Part shown: piece after piece, positions 1-6,693 of the stretch
How the letters are laid out: each line of letters begins with the position of its first letter
Numbering within the stretch: position 1 is the first letter of the stretch
Source of the DNA: UMGS1649 sp964481385
GTDB lineage: Bacteria > Bacillota > Clostridia > TANB77 > CAG-465
Direction of reading: 5' to 3'
DNA: 8,825 nt
NCBI GenBank assembly: GCA_964481385.1
Contig: CAYZTN010000054.1
Location: 1-8,825 of the forward strand
The notes under the pieces: generated by a model
Databases searched by the model: none
The model's input: only the letters and a program-made list of their open reading frames with translations
Told to the model about the DNA's origin: nothing
Position numbers and translations under genes: made by a program

Positions 1-131
1 TCAATAAATTGTAGATTTGTATTAGTTAAGTGTTTAACTTTACCATTTTTAGTTTCATAAGTGTAGTATTTAATGATTTCTAGAATTTCAGTATTTGGTT
101 TTAATTCTTGTATTATTTTAAATTCAAGCAT
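1..131 (-). CDS. Unrecognised protein, N-terminal 43 residues only (runs off left edge)
   Basis: An open frame starts at the ATG at 131-129 and stays open to the window edge. The start has a near-perfect ribosome binding site, AGAAAGGAGG at 150-141 on the minus strand, with good spacing, which is the main reason to call it real. The visible peptide begins MLEFKIIQELKPNTEILEII and continues with a charged stretch containing YYTYETKNGKVKH. It shows no signal peptide, membrane segment or motif I recognise. It lies downstream of tRNA-Gly on the same strand but behind an intrinsic terminator, so it probably needs readthrough or its own promoter. I could not pick a convincing promoter. Function unknown. 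Confidence 0.6.
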   Translation of the reverse strand, partial: MLEFKIIQELKPNTEILEIIKYYTYETKNGKVKHLTNTNLQFI

Positions 132-184
132 AAAAAATGTCCTCCTTTCTGGAAAGAGAACATTTAAGTTTTATATAAAATAAA

Positions 185-214
185 AACTCACGAACTTTAA
201 TTGGTTCGTAAGTT
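185..214 (-). terminator. Intrinsic terminator of tRNA-Gly
   Basis: On the minus strand AACTTACGAAC (214-204) and GTTCGTGAGTT (195-185) form an 11-bp stem with one G-U pair and an 8-nt loop. TTTATTTT follows. It begins about 10 nt past the encoded CCA of the tRNA, as expected for a single-tRNA unit. On the plus strand the hairpin is followed by a weaker T run, but no plus-strand gene precedes it here. Confidence 0.75.
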
Positions 215-223
215 GTTTTCAAA

Positions 224-297
<74 letters not shown>

Positions 298-305
298 GCA
301 TTTAA

Positions 306-334
306 ATCTTAACATAAATTAGTGGTATTTTCAA
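306..334 (-). promoter_or_regulatory. Sigma-A-type promoter of tRNA-Gly
   Basis: On the minus strand TTGAAA (334-329), a 17-nt spacer and TAAGAT (311-306) make a near-consensus promoter. The predicted start, near 299, falls almost at the first base of the tRNA. Confidence 0.7.
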
Positions 335-363
335 CCTCTTGTAGCCAAATTTCAAACTTTTCA

Positions 364-369
364 TATAAT
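364..369 (+). promoter_or_regulatory. Possible -10 element for cysE
   Basis: A perfect TATAAT lies 16 nt upstream of the cysE start. The only -35-like hexamer, TTGTAG at 339-344, has a long 19-nt spacer. Transcription from here would start at about 375, giving a leader of about 10 nt that just includes the SD. It could be a chance match in AT-rich DNA. Confidence 0.35.
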
Positions 370-385
370 ACAATAAGGTGAGAAT

Positions 386-901
386 ATGTCGTTATTTAAG
401 TATATAAAAGAGGAAATGGAAAATATTACAAAAAAAGATCCTGCTGTAAATTCTAAGCTTGAAGTACTCATGTATCCAAGTTTTAAAGCTGTGATTATAT
501 ATAGACTTTCTCACAAGTTATATTTAAAAGGTCATTTTGTACTTGCTAGGTGGCTGTGTGAGAAAGCAAAAAGAAAAACTGGAATTGAAATACATCCAGG
601 AGCAACAATAGGAAACGGCTTGTTTATAGACCACGGAAGTGGTGTAGTAATAGGAGAGACCGCTGTTGTAGGAGATAATTGCACTATGTTCCATGGAGTA
701 ACTTTAGGTGGAACAGGAAAGGAAAAAGGCAAACGTCATCCTACAATAGGAAATAATGTATTTATTGGAAGTGGTGCAAAAATACTCGGAAATATAGTAA
801 TAGGAGATAATGTGAAAGTTGGAGCAAATGCTGTGGTGCTGAAAAATGTGGAAAAAAACGCTACTGTTGTAGGAATTCCCGCGGCTGTTGTTAAAAAATA
901 A
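386..901 (+). CDS. cysE: Serine O-acetyltransferase
   Basis: This 171-residue protein makes O-acetylserine from L-serine and acetyl-CoA in the cytoplasm, the committed step of cysteine synthesis. The N-terminal 60 residues are helical, followed by a left-handed beta-helix of hexapeptide repeats (about 66-165). The family active-site block is intact: IEIHPGATIG (67-76), IDHGSG with the catalytic-type His83, GETAVVGD (90-97), VTLGGTGK (105-112) and RHPTIG (117-122). Glu68 sits where E. coli CysE has the dyad aspartate (Asp143); glutamate is also found there in Bacillus-type enzymes. The length fits the short Gram-positive form lacking the long N-terminal domain of E. coli CysE. The ATG at 386 has AGGTGAG just upstream. 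No cysK is visible, so the partner sulfhydrylase must be elsewhere. Readthrough into the next gene is likely, since I see no terminator between them. Confidence 0.95.
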   Translation: MSLFKYIKEEMENITKKDPAVNSKLEVLMYPSFKAVIIYRLSHKLYLKGHFVLARWLCEKAKRKTGIEIHPGATIGNGLFIDHGSGVVIGETAVVGDNCTMFHGVTLGGTGKEKGKRHPTIGNNVFIGSGAKILGNIVIGDNVKVGANAVVLKNVEKNATVVGIPAAVVKK

Positions 902-923
902 ACGCTAAAGTACTGGACATGTG

Positions 924-932
924 TGATATAAT
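924..932 (+). promoter_or_regulatory. Extended -10 promoter of the radical SAM gene
   Basis: TGATATAAT is a TGn-TATAAT extended -10 element with no clear -35, in the 68-nt gap after cysE. The expected transcript start near 939 leaves a leader of about 30 nt with the SD AAGGAGA at 957-963. It also argues against the in-frame ATG at 919, which would lie upstream of the transcript start. Confidence 0.55.
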
Positions 933-969
933 GTTATTATCTTGTAGAGTAAAAATAAGGAGAGCTAAT

Positions 970-1857
970 ATGAAGTGTACAATGTGTCCAAATGAGTGTA
1001 ACGTAGATAGAACAGAAGTATTTGGTAGGTGCAAAGCAAAATATGTACCAACTGTTGCATTAGTGTCAATACATCAGTTCGAAGAACCCTGTATAAGCAT
1101 AGGAAAAGGATCTGGAACGGTGTTTTTTTCTGGTTGTAATTTAAATTGTGTATATTGCCAAAATAGTGATATATCTCAAGAGTTAAAAGGAAAAGAAGTA
1201 ACTATCCAAAGACTTGCTGAAATTTTTTTAGAGCAGCAAAAAAGGGGAGCGGAGAACATAAACTTAGTGACGCCAAGTATTTATGCATACCAAATAAAGG
1301 AAGCAATTTTAATAGCAAAGAAAAATGGATTAAATATACCAGTAATATATAACACTAGCGCTTATGATAAAGTAGAAGTGCTAAAAGAATTGGAAGAAGT
1401 AATAGATGTGTATTTACCAGATTTTAAATATGCAACAGATGAGTTAGGCAGTAAGTATTCGAAAGTAAAGAACTATGCAACTGTGGCAAAACAAGCTATA
1501 ACAGAAATGGTAAGACAAAAAGGGAAACCGAAATTTACTGCTGACGGAAAAATATTAAAAGGCGTAATAATTAGGCATTTAATACTTCCTAACAATGTCG
1601 ATAATACAAAAGGCGTATTACACTGGATAAAAGAAAATTTTGGTGTAGATACGTATATAAGTATAATGGCTCAGTATTTTCCAACAAATAAGGTGGGGAG
1701 TGAGGCTTTCCCTGAAATAAACCGAAAGATTACACAAGAAGAATTAAGTGAAGTAGAAGAGTACGTAGATAAACTTGAATTTGAAAATGGATTTATACAA
1801 GAACTGGGCGAACACGAAGAAGAATATGTGCCAAATTTTGATGGAAGTAATGTGTAA
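970..1857 (+). CDS. Radical SAM protein of the PflX / COG1313 type
   Basis: This 295-residue iron-sulfur protein is related to pyruvate formate-lyase activating enzymes. The radical SAM cluster motif CxxxCxxC is Cys56, Cys60 and Cys63 in SGCNLNCVYCQN, with the family's GTVFFSG lead-in. A second cysteine set at the N-terminus (Cys3, Cys6, Cys10, Cys21; CxxCPxxC...GxC) is typical of COG1313 proteins. The C-terminus ends in a YVPNFDG stretch as relatives do. The frame is open from an ATG at 919, but 970 is chosen because AAGGAGA precedes it at good spacing and a promoter occupies 924-932. By family it should bind a 4Fe-4S cluster and cleave S-adenosylmethionine. The substrate is unknown: no glycyl-radical enzyme is nearby, so calling it a PFL activase would be an over-call. 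The gene ends in a terminator shared with the convergent ATPase gene. Confidence 0.85.
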   Translation: MKCTMCPNECNVDRTEVFGRCKAKYVPTVALVSIHQFEEPCISIGKGSGTVFFSGCNLNCVYCQNSDISQELKGKEVTIQRLAEIFLEQQKRGAENINLVTPSIYAYQIKEAILIAKKNGLNIPVIYNTSAYDKVEVLKELEEVIDVYLPDFKYATDELGSKYSKVKNYATVAKQAITEMVRQKGKPKFTADGKILKGVIIRHLILPNNVDNTKGVLHWIKENFGVDTYISIMAQYFPTNKVGSEAFPEINRKITQEELSEVEEYVDKLEFENGFIQELGEHEEEYVPNFDGSNV

Positions 1858-1876
1858 TTTAAATATTAGTATATGT

Positions 1877-1920
1877 ATAAAAATAACCGTAAGAACACAA
1901 AATCTTACGGCTATTTTTAT
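1877..1920. terminator. Bidirectional terminator between convergent genes
   Basis: CCGTAAGA (1887-1894) and TCTTACGG (1903-1910) form a perfect 8-bp core with an 8-nt loop. After one mismatch the stem continues through an A-rich left flank and a T-rich right flank, so both strands have a U tract after the hairpin. It starts about 20 bp past the radical SAM stop and touches the stop codon of the minus-strand ATPase gene (1922-1920). It serves both genes. Confidence 0.85.
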
Positions 1921-4319
1921 TAATTATTGTCGATATTATCTGAACCAGTATCAATTTCAATGTCAAAATCGTCGTTAGAAAAATCAATTTCTGGTATAAT
2001 ATTTAAAGTTTTTTTGTTATAATTTGCTCCTGTTATGTTTATAGGTTCGTCTACAAGTTCAGACTTCATAGTAAATATGTAATCGTCATTATCATCTAAT
2101 ATTGAATTTGTTGAGCTAGAATTTCCGTTATTAGGCTTATTTTGCATAAACTTTTCAAAGTCATACATGTATGCAGAATGCTTTTTCTTAAAGTTTTCTT
2201 CTAAGAATGAAACTTTACCTTCGCCAAATACTGAACTTCCATTAGCGGCTTTGGTTTTGTAATAAATGCTTCCAAAACCATGTTCAGAAATTTTATGAGT
2301 TTTAAATCTTTCTTTATCTTTATATGCGTAAGATTTTTTTGCTTTAAAGTCTCCAGTAGATGCATCAAATGATGCTGAAGTATCAAGTTTTTTTGTAAGA
2401 CCGAAGGCTTTATTCCAGTATTCACTATCTTCTGGTACTGTGTCTCCAAATACGATTTGAGTCTTAGTATTAGCAAGTACAACTTGTCTATAATATTCTA
2501 ATCCTTTATTTTTTTCTAATTGAGAAAGGTTTTGAATTGCTATTGTTGTTCCACATCTATATTTTCTAAACAGCGTAAACATTACTTCCATGTCTTTGTT
2601 TATGTATTCAGGGAACTCATCTATGTATAAGAAGTGAGGTACACGTGAATCTTCAGTGCCGTCACGTCTTAATACAGCATCTTGGAATTGCAATATAAAG
2701 AACATTCCAAATGCTTTTGAAGCGATAACTCCAAGTTCGCCTTTTCTGGAACATGCTGTTATAACTTGACCGTATTTTAAAGCTTTATCAAAATCTAGTA
2801 CATTGTGTTTACCACAAAGAGCTTTTTTTATTCCAGGGTGTCTTAACAAGTTGTTAAGTTGTGTAATTGCGCCATACAGAAATCTTTCTGTATCTTTTCT
2901 ACCACTTCCACGAGTACCAGGTATTTCATATCCGTTTATGTTAAGACTTGGTTTGTAGAAGTTCTTTTCGAAGTACGCAATAAGTAGTTTATATTTATCT
3001 GCGAGTTCTGGTATTTTTTTCATATCCTCTGTCATTTCTTCAACTTTATCGAAGTTGTATAATAAGTCTAGTACATCTTCTAATGAAGGAAGCTCACCAT
3101 TATGAGATAACGGATACATTTCTTTTAATAATATCGATAAGTTTTGAAATGCATCTGATGTAACTTGAGAGAAGAATGCATCTTCTTTATTTCCTTCACT
3201 TTGTGACATTGATTTTAGTACGTCTGCTATGATAGATGCGACTTTTGCAGGATCTTTTATAGCAAATGGGTTCATACTCATTGTATTTGGGTTAATAGGG
3301 TCTATTGTTACAACATCTATATCAAAGTTATGAGCTACTTTTGTAAAGTCATCAACATATTTTCCGTCGTTTTCAACAACTGTTACACCAACATTTCTGT
3401 AACTTACTTCGCCAGTTTCTTCATTTTTATATAATATAAGTTCTGAAAGTTTAGAATAGAACTCTTTTTCATAACCTTGACGAGGCTTTATAAAGTTTAA
3501 GCTGAAGTTTAAGTTTATATATTCGTTAGTATATGGTCCTTCAAGTATTGCAACGCCATCTTTTAGTAATGTATATGCAACTTTTTTAGAATACTCGCGT
3601 ATGAAGTATTTTTTTTCTAAGTCACGAGCAGACATTGGTAAAAGTACCATTGCAGTTTTACCAGTACCAGTTGCACCTTGTACTAGAGTAGATTCCATTC
3701 TCTTTTTCTCAACAACTGTTACTTTTTGAGAAGAGTCTACATCTGTACAGATAATGTTATCACACATAAAATTTCTATTTTCTTTAGCGCCACTTTTTAC
3801 TTTTAATCCACAAAAACCATTTATTCCTTTTGAAATGTCATCATCACGAGGAATAAGAAGTAGATAGTCTATTAAACTAAATAATGCAATAAATGGAGCT
3901 ACTAAGCATAGTGTTTTTAATGCAGGTGCAAATAGTTCATAAAAGCTACTTGCTACAACGTCGTAATTTGGTGCAAGTTTTAAAAGCCACCAAGCAGTAT
4001 CATTTATAGAAGTTACAAAGTATGAACCAAAGATTATTGCCAATGCTACCACTACTATTGAAAACCATTTTACTTTTTGCTCTTTTGTAATCATTGTGCC
4101 AGAATTTACTCCATATGAGAAAAATAATACTGGACACAACATAAATAAAGAGATTATAAAAGGACTAAATGCTTTTAGTGTATGTCCATCTCCAATTGCG
4201 AAAATAAAAAATCTATAAGCTACAATTGCTAGTATAACAATACTTAATACAGCGAAAATACTCATCATAAATTTTTCTTTCTTTTTTACTTTAAAAAAAT
4301 TCAATATATTATATAGCAA
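1920..4319 (-). CDS. VirD4/TraG-like coupling-type ATPase, membrane-anchored, isolated
   Basis: This protein of about 799 residues has the architecture of type IV coupling proteins, hexameric ATPases that feed DNA or protein substrates to a secretion channel. Four hydrophobic segments (about 18-42, 50-71, 85-105, 132-156) precede a cytoplasmic motor. Walker A is GATGTGKT (215-222), Walker B FLYIDEF (Asp567, Glu568), and TTIAIQN with Gln596 matches the TraG/TraD motif after Walker B. An all-alpha-like insertion lies between the Walker motifs. The last 70 residues are rich in Asp, Asn and Ser and look disordered. Most coupling proteins have two membrane segments; this has four. The frame is open to a GTG at 4337, but GGTGAT (4329-4324), 4 nt before the TTG at 4319, favours that start; ATGs at 4268 and 4265 lack a good site. 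No relaxase, VirB4 or other transfer gene is present and base composition matches the neighbours. Substrate and partners are unknown. Confidence 0.85.
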   Translation of the reverse strand: MLYNILNFFKVKKKEKFMMSIFAVLSIVILAIVAYRFFIFAIGDGHTLKAFSPFIISLFMLCPVLFFSYGVNSGTMITKEQKVKWFSIVVVALAIIFGSYFVTSINDTAWWLLKLAPNYDVVASSFYELFAPALKTLCLVAPFIALFSLIDYLLLIPRDDDISKGINGFCGLKVKSGAKENRNFMCDNIICTDVDSSQKVTVVEKKRMESTLVQGATGTGKTAMVLLPMSARDLEKKYFIREYSKKVAYTLLKDGVAILEGPYTNEYINLNFSLNFIKPRQGYEKEFYSKLSELILYKNEETGEVSYRNVGVTVVENDGKYVDDFTKVAHNFDIDVVTIDPINPNTMSMNPFAIKDPAKVASIIADVLKSMSQSEGNKEDAFFSQVTSDAFQNLSILLKEMYPLSHNGELPSLEDVLDLLYNFDKVEEMTEDMKKIPELADKYKLLIAYFEKNFYKPSLNINGYEIPGTRGSGRKDTERFLYGAITQLNNLLRHPGIKKALCGKHNVLDFDKALKYGQVITACSRKGELGVIASKAFGMFFILQFQDAVLRRDGTEDSRVPHFLYIDEFPEYINKDMEVMFTLFRKYRCGTTIAIQNLSQLEKNKGLEYYRQVVLANTKTQIVFGDTVPEDSEYWNKAFGLTKKLDTSASFDASTGDFKAKKSYAYKDKERFKTHKISEHGFGSIYYKTKAANGSSVFGEGKVSFLEENFKKKHSAYMYDFEKFMQNKPNNGNSSSTNSILDDNDDYIFTMKSELVDEPINITGANYNKKTLNIIPEIDFSNDDFDIEIDTGSDNIDNN

Positions 4320-4359
4320 AAAAATCACCACTTTCACATAAATTACATATAAATAAACA

Positions 4360-4388
4360 TTGAAATTATCAATTAACTAATATATAAT
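4360..4388 (+). promoter_or_regulatory. Promoter of pth
   Basis: TTGAAA (4360-4365), a 17-nt spacer and TATAAT (4383-4388) form a near-perfect sigma-A-type promoter. The leader to pth is about 58 nt. On the opposite strand TTGATA (4372-4367) and TGTAAT (4347-4342), 19 nt apart, are a weaker candidate for the divergent ATPase gene. The two would overlap, so the genes may compete for polymerase. Confidence 0.7.
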
Positions 4389-4452
4389 ATACTACATAAA
4401 TTGCAAAAGTGCAAGCAAAATATGTGAAGTTGATGGTGTTTCGAGGTAAAAA

Positions 4453-4992
4453 ATGAAGTGTTTGATAGGATTAGGAAATATAGGGAAAGAATATGAGAAT
4501 ACAAGACATAATATGGGATTTATGTGTATAGATAGAATCGCGAAGGATTTAAATGTCTCTTTTGATAGAAAATTAAAAAAATGTGTTTATGGAGAGATTA
4601 GTATTAAAGGTGAAAAAATCATACTTGTAAAGCCCACTACATATATGAATTTAAGTGGAGAAGCGGTAGTCGAACTTTTAAACTGGTTTAAATTAGAATT
4701 AAAAGATATATGTATAATATATGATGATGTAGACTTGCCATTTGGAAAAATAAGATATAGGGAGTCTGGCAGTGCGGGCACACATAATGGTATGAGAAAT
4801 ATAATTGCTTTGGCAGGAAACGAGAATATTAAAAGAATACGTGTAGGAATTGAAGCAAGAGATAAAGAGTATCCAGTACCTTTGTATGATTATGTCTTGG
4901 GTAAGTTTGATAAAGAACAGTTAAAAGAAATTGAAGGTAATATATACGTAGAAGTGAAAAATACTGTTGACAAAGCTTTCTCAATATGTTAA
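4453..4992 (+). CDS. pth: Peptidyl-tRNA hydrolase
   Basis: This 179-residue cytoplasmic enzyme hydrolyses the ester bond of peptidyl-tRNAs that fall off the ribosome, recycling the tRNA. Family motifs are in order: GLGNIGKEYENTRHNMGF with Asn9 and catalytic His19, KPTTYMNLSG with Asn66, IIYDDVDLPFG with Asp92, and SAGTHNGMRNI with Asn112. These match E. coli Asn10, His20, Asn68, Asp93 and Asn114. The length is slightly below the usual 185-195, with a short C-terminus. The ATG at 4453 is preceded by GAGGT. Its stop codon (4990-4992) lies inside the -10 element of the rplU promoter, so transcription of pth runs into the L21 leader. Confidence 0.96.
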   Translation: MKCLIGLGNIGKEYENTRHNMGFMCIDRIAKDLNVSFDRKLKKCVYGEISIKGEKIILVKPTTYMNLSGEAVVELLNWFKLELKDICIIYDDVDLPFGKIRYRESGSAGTHNGMRNIIALAGNENIKRIRVGIEARDKEYPVPLYDYVLGKFDKEQLKEIEGNIYVEVKNTVDKAFSIC

Positions 4993-4995
4993 AAT
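4967..4995 (+). promoter_or_regulatory. Strong promoter of rplU-rpmA, inside the 3' end of pth
   Basis: A consensus TTGACA (4967-4972), a 17-nt spacer and TAAAAT (4990-4995) with an upstream TG (4987-4988, extended -10) make the strongest-looking promoter in the window. It overlaps the last eight codons and the stop of pth. The expected start is near 5002, about 92 nt before the rplU ATG. Confidence 0.8.
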
Positions 4996-5001
4996 ATTGT
5001 T

Positions 5002-5093
5002 TGTAAATCGCGTGAACGTGGTATTTAAGTGTAGGTTCTATTCTACCACCTGAGTTCAGTGATAGGAGTGCAAGAAGTTAGGAGGAAAAAATA
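5002..5093 (+). promoter_or_regulatory. Structured 5' leader of rplU, candidate L21 leader
   Basis: TGAACGTGGTA (5013-5023) can pair with TACCAC (5044-5049) plus GTTCA (5054-5058), giving a 6-bp and a 5-bp helix with a CTGA bulge. An alternative inner hairpin uses GTGTAG (5029-5034) against CTACCAC, which would exclude the first fold. The SD AGGAGG (5080-5085) lies downstream. Firmicutes commonly carry an autoregulatory L21 leader here (an Rfam family), bound by a ribosomal protein. I infer membership from position and foldability, not from an alignment. Confidence 0.5.
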
Positions 5094-5447
5094 ATGTACG
5101 CAATAATTGAAGCTTGTGGAAAACAATACAAAGTACAGGAAGGAGATATTGTTTTCATGGAAAGACTTGATGCTGAAGAAGGTTCAACAGTTACTTTTGA
5201 CAAAGTGTTGTTAATCTCTGATGACAAGAGTACTACTGTAGGAGAGCCTACAATTAAAAATGCAAAGGTTACAGCAGCAGTAGTAGGTCATGGTAAAGGC
5301 AAGAAGATCTTAGTATTTAAATACAAAGCTAAGAAGAATGAGAGAAAAGCAAGAGGACACAGATGGTGTTATACAAGAGTTCAAATTGAAAAAATTTCAA
5401 CAGGAACTGCAAAAACAAAAGCTACAGCAGAAGTAGTAGCAAAATAA
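5094..5447 (+). CDS. rplU: Ribosomal protein bL21
   Basis: This 117-residue component of the 50S subunit binds 23S rRNA. The N-terminal MYAIIEACGKQYKVQEGD and the basic KYKAKKNERKARGHR (77-91) are family signatures. The usual GHRQP(Y/F)T block reads GHRWCYT here, an unusual Trp-Cys substitution. The C-terminus carries about 14 extra residues rich in Ala, Lys and Thr beyond the usual core of about 103. The ATG at 5094 has the SD AGGAGG. It is cotranscribed with rpmA, 25 bp downstream. Firmicutes usually have the prp (ysxB) protease gene between the two; here there is none. Confidence 0.96.
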   Translation: MYAIIEACGKQYKVQEGDIVFMERLDAEEGSTVTFDKVLLISDDKSTTVGEPTIKNAKVTAAVVGHGKGKKILVFKYKAKKNERKARGHRWCYTRVQIEKISTGTAKTKATAEVVAK

Positions 5448-5472
5448 TTGAATTTAGAAGGAGTGAGACCAA

Positions 5473-5736
5473 ATGGCACATAAAAAAGGTGGCGGATCTA
5501 CTAAGAATGGTAGAGATAGTATAGGTAAAAGACTAGGCGCTAAAAGAGCAGATGGAGAAGTAGTTTTAGCTGGTAATATTTTAGTTAGACAAAGAGGGAC
5601 GAAAATACATCCAGGTGCAAACGTAGGCATTGGCTCAGATGATACTTTATATGCTAAAGAAACTGGTGTATTAAAGTTTGAAAGAAAAGGTAGAAGCAAA
5701 ACTCAAGCTAGTGTTTACCCAGTAGTAGAAGAATAG
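5473..5736 (+). CDS. rpmA: Ribosomal protein bL27, form without N-terminal extension
   Basis: This 87-residue component of the 50S subunit has an N-terminal tail that reaches the peptidyl-transferase centre. It begins MAHKKGGGSTKNGRDS and contains the signature GNILVRQRGTKIHPGANVG. In most Firmicutes L27 carries a short extension that Prp cleaves to expose the AHKKGG end. Here an in-frame TGA at 5464-5466, two codons upstream, rules the extension out, and the SD AAGGAG (5458-5463) fits the ATG at 5473. Loss of the extension matches the missing prp gene. A terminator follows, so the common downstream obgE is not in this operon. Confidence 0.96.
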   Translation: MAHKKGGGSTKNGRDSIGKRLGAKRADGEVVLAGNILVRQRGTKIHPGANVGIGSDDTLYAKETGVLKFERKGRSKTQASVYPVVEE

Positions 5737-5742
5737 TAATAC

Positions 5743-5773
5743 AAATCGACTATGTATAGAGCATAGCCGATTT
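5743..5773. terminator. Terminator after rpmA, possibly shared with the convergent gene
   Basis: AAATCG and CTATG (5743-5754, one mismatched base between) pair with CATAG and CGATTT (5762-5773) around a 7-nt loop. On the plus strand a T-rich run follows immediately, fitting termination of rplU-rpmA. On the minus strand the tail is TTTGTATT, weaker, but it lies just past the deacetylase stop. Confidence 0.8.
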
Positions 5774-5778
5774 TCTTT

Positions 5779-6556
5779 TCACTCATTTTCTTTTAATATC
5801 ATAAGTTCGGTTACTGTCACAAATTCGTATTCGTTTTGTAGTTCTTGCAATATACGTTCGGTAGCTTCAACAGATGTTATATATATATCGTGCATTAGAA
5901 TAATTTTTTTATCTTCAACTTGAGCAAGAACTCTTTTTGTAATTTTTTCGGTATTTCTAAGCTTCCAATCAAGTGAGTCTAAGTCCCATTTTATACAAGT
6001 AAGTCCAAAACTATCAAGTACACTTTTAACGGAGTTGTTTACTAAACCGTAAGGCGGTCTAAGTAAAGTAATTTCTTCTTGTATATTCGGACGTATGATG
6101 GCTAGTGAATGCTCAATATCTTCTATTAGAGCACTTTTGCTAAGTTTTGTCATTATTTTATGTGAGAAACCGTGAGTCGCAATTTCATTTCCTTGTAAAT
6201 ATGCTTCTTGTATAATTTTTTCGTTACCATTAACACAACTTCCTAAAATGAAGAATGTGGCTTTTGCATCGTATTTTTCTAAAATATCTAATAATTCTTT
6301 AGTATATTTTCCGAGGCCCATCGTCAAAAGTTAAAGCTAATACTTTCTTATCTTTATATTCTTCAATTATGTGTTTTTTATATTCATCATAGTTTTGAAG
6401 ATTTTTGTCATGTATGTATTTAGTAGAGCTAAGTTCTGAATATACAGATATGTTCCTTATTTTTAAAGTAATATATACAATGCTTAAACAGAATGTTGAT
6501 AAAATAATAAAAATTATTGACAATAGCTGCCATTTTTTTACTTTAACTATACGCAT
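5779..6556 (-). pseudogene. Polysaccharide deacetylase (NodB domain), frameshifted
   Basis: Two overlapping frames make one carbohydrate esterase family 4 protein. Frame one (ATG at 6556, SD AGGTGA at 6567-6562) gives a membrane anchor (about 8-31), a linker and VLALTFDDGP, then shifts at CCT-CGG and stops at 6299. Frame two continues to 5779. Ignoring one base (near 6313) restores DDGPGKYTKELLDILEKYDA in a protein of about 258 residues. All family motifs are present: TFDDG with metal-binding Asp79, HGFSH (128-132), RPPYG (166-170), DLDSLDW, and LMHD with His222. The expected role is metal-dependent removal of acetyl groups from a cell-surface glycan such as peptidoglycan, outside the membrane. 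The intact second part suggests a recent mutation or a sequence error rather than old decay. A GTG at 6565 is in frame but overlaps the SD. Confidence 0.85.
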
Positions 6557-6620
6557 ATATTTCACCTATAACATTATATGGGAAAAAATGAAAAAATAGC
6601 ATTAAAAAACATATAAAAAC

Positions 6621-6677
6621 TTGTAATAATTTAAACAAAATGATAATATATTTCGTAAGATAATTGTAATATATAAT
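6621..6677 (+). promoter_or_regulatory. Promoter region of the unknown/patatin pair
   Basis: Two candidates lie in the 137-bp divergent gap. TTGTAA (6621-6626), 17 nt, and TGA-TAATAT (6641-6649) gives a leader of about 35 nt. The perfect TATAAT at 6672-6677 lacks a good -35 and would start transcription inside the SD. I prefer the first. On the minus strand TATAAT (6578-6573) lies just upstream of the deacetylase SD. Confidence 0.35.
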
Positions 6678-6693
6678 TTGGAGGGAATGGTAT

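Noticed and set aside
298..385. T-box or other riboswitch upstream of cysE
   Set aside because: Only 88 bp separate the tRNA from cysE and they contain the tRNA promoter. No specifier stem, T-box sequence or terminator is visible.
919..969. N-terminal extension of the radical SAM protein from the ATG at 919
   Set aside because: It has no SD and lies over the extended -10 promoter. The family's cysteine block starts right after the ATG at 970.
2201..2482. Minus-strand open frame inside the ATPase gene
   Set aside because: It overlaps the conserved ATPase frame on the same strand in another phase, with no SD and no recognisable domain.
1920..4337. Integrative conjugative element at the tRNA-Gly gene
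   Set aside because: There is no integrase, relaxase, repeated tRNA 3' end or composition change. Housekeeping genes lie on both sides of the ATPase gene.
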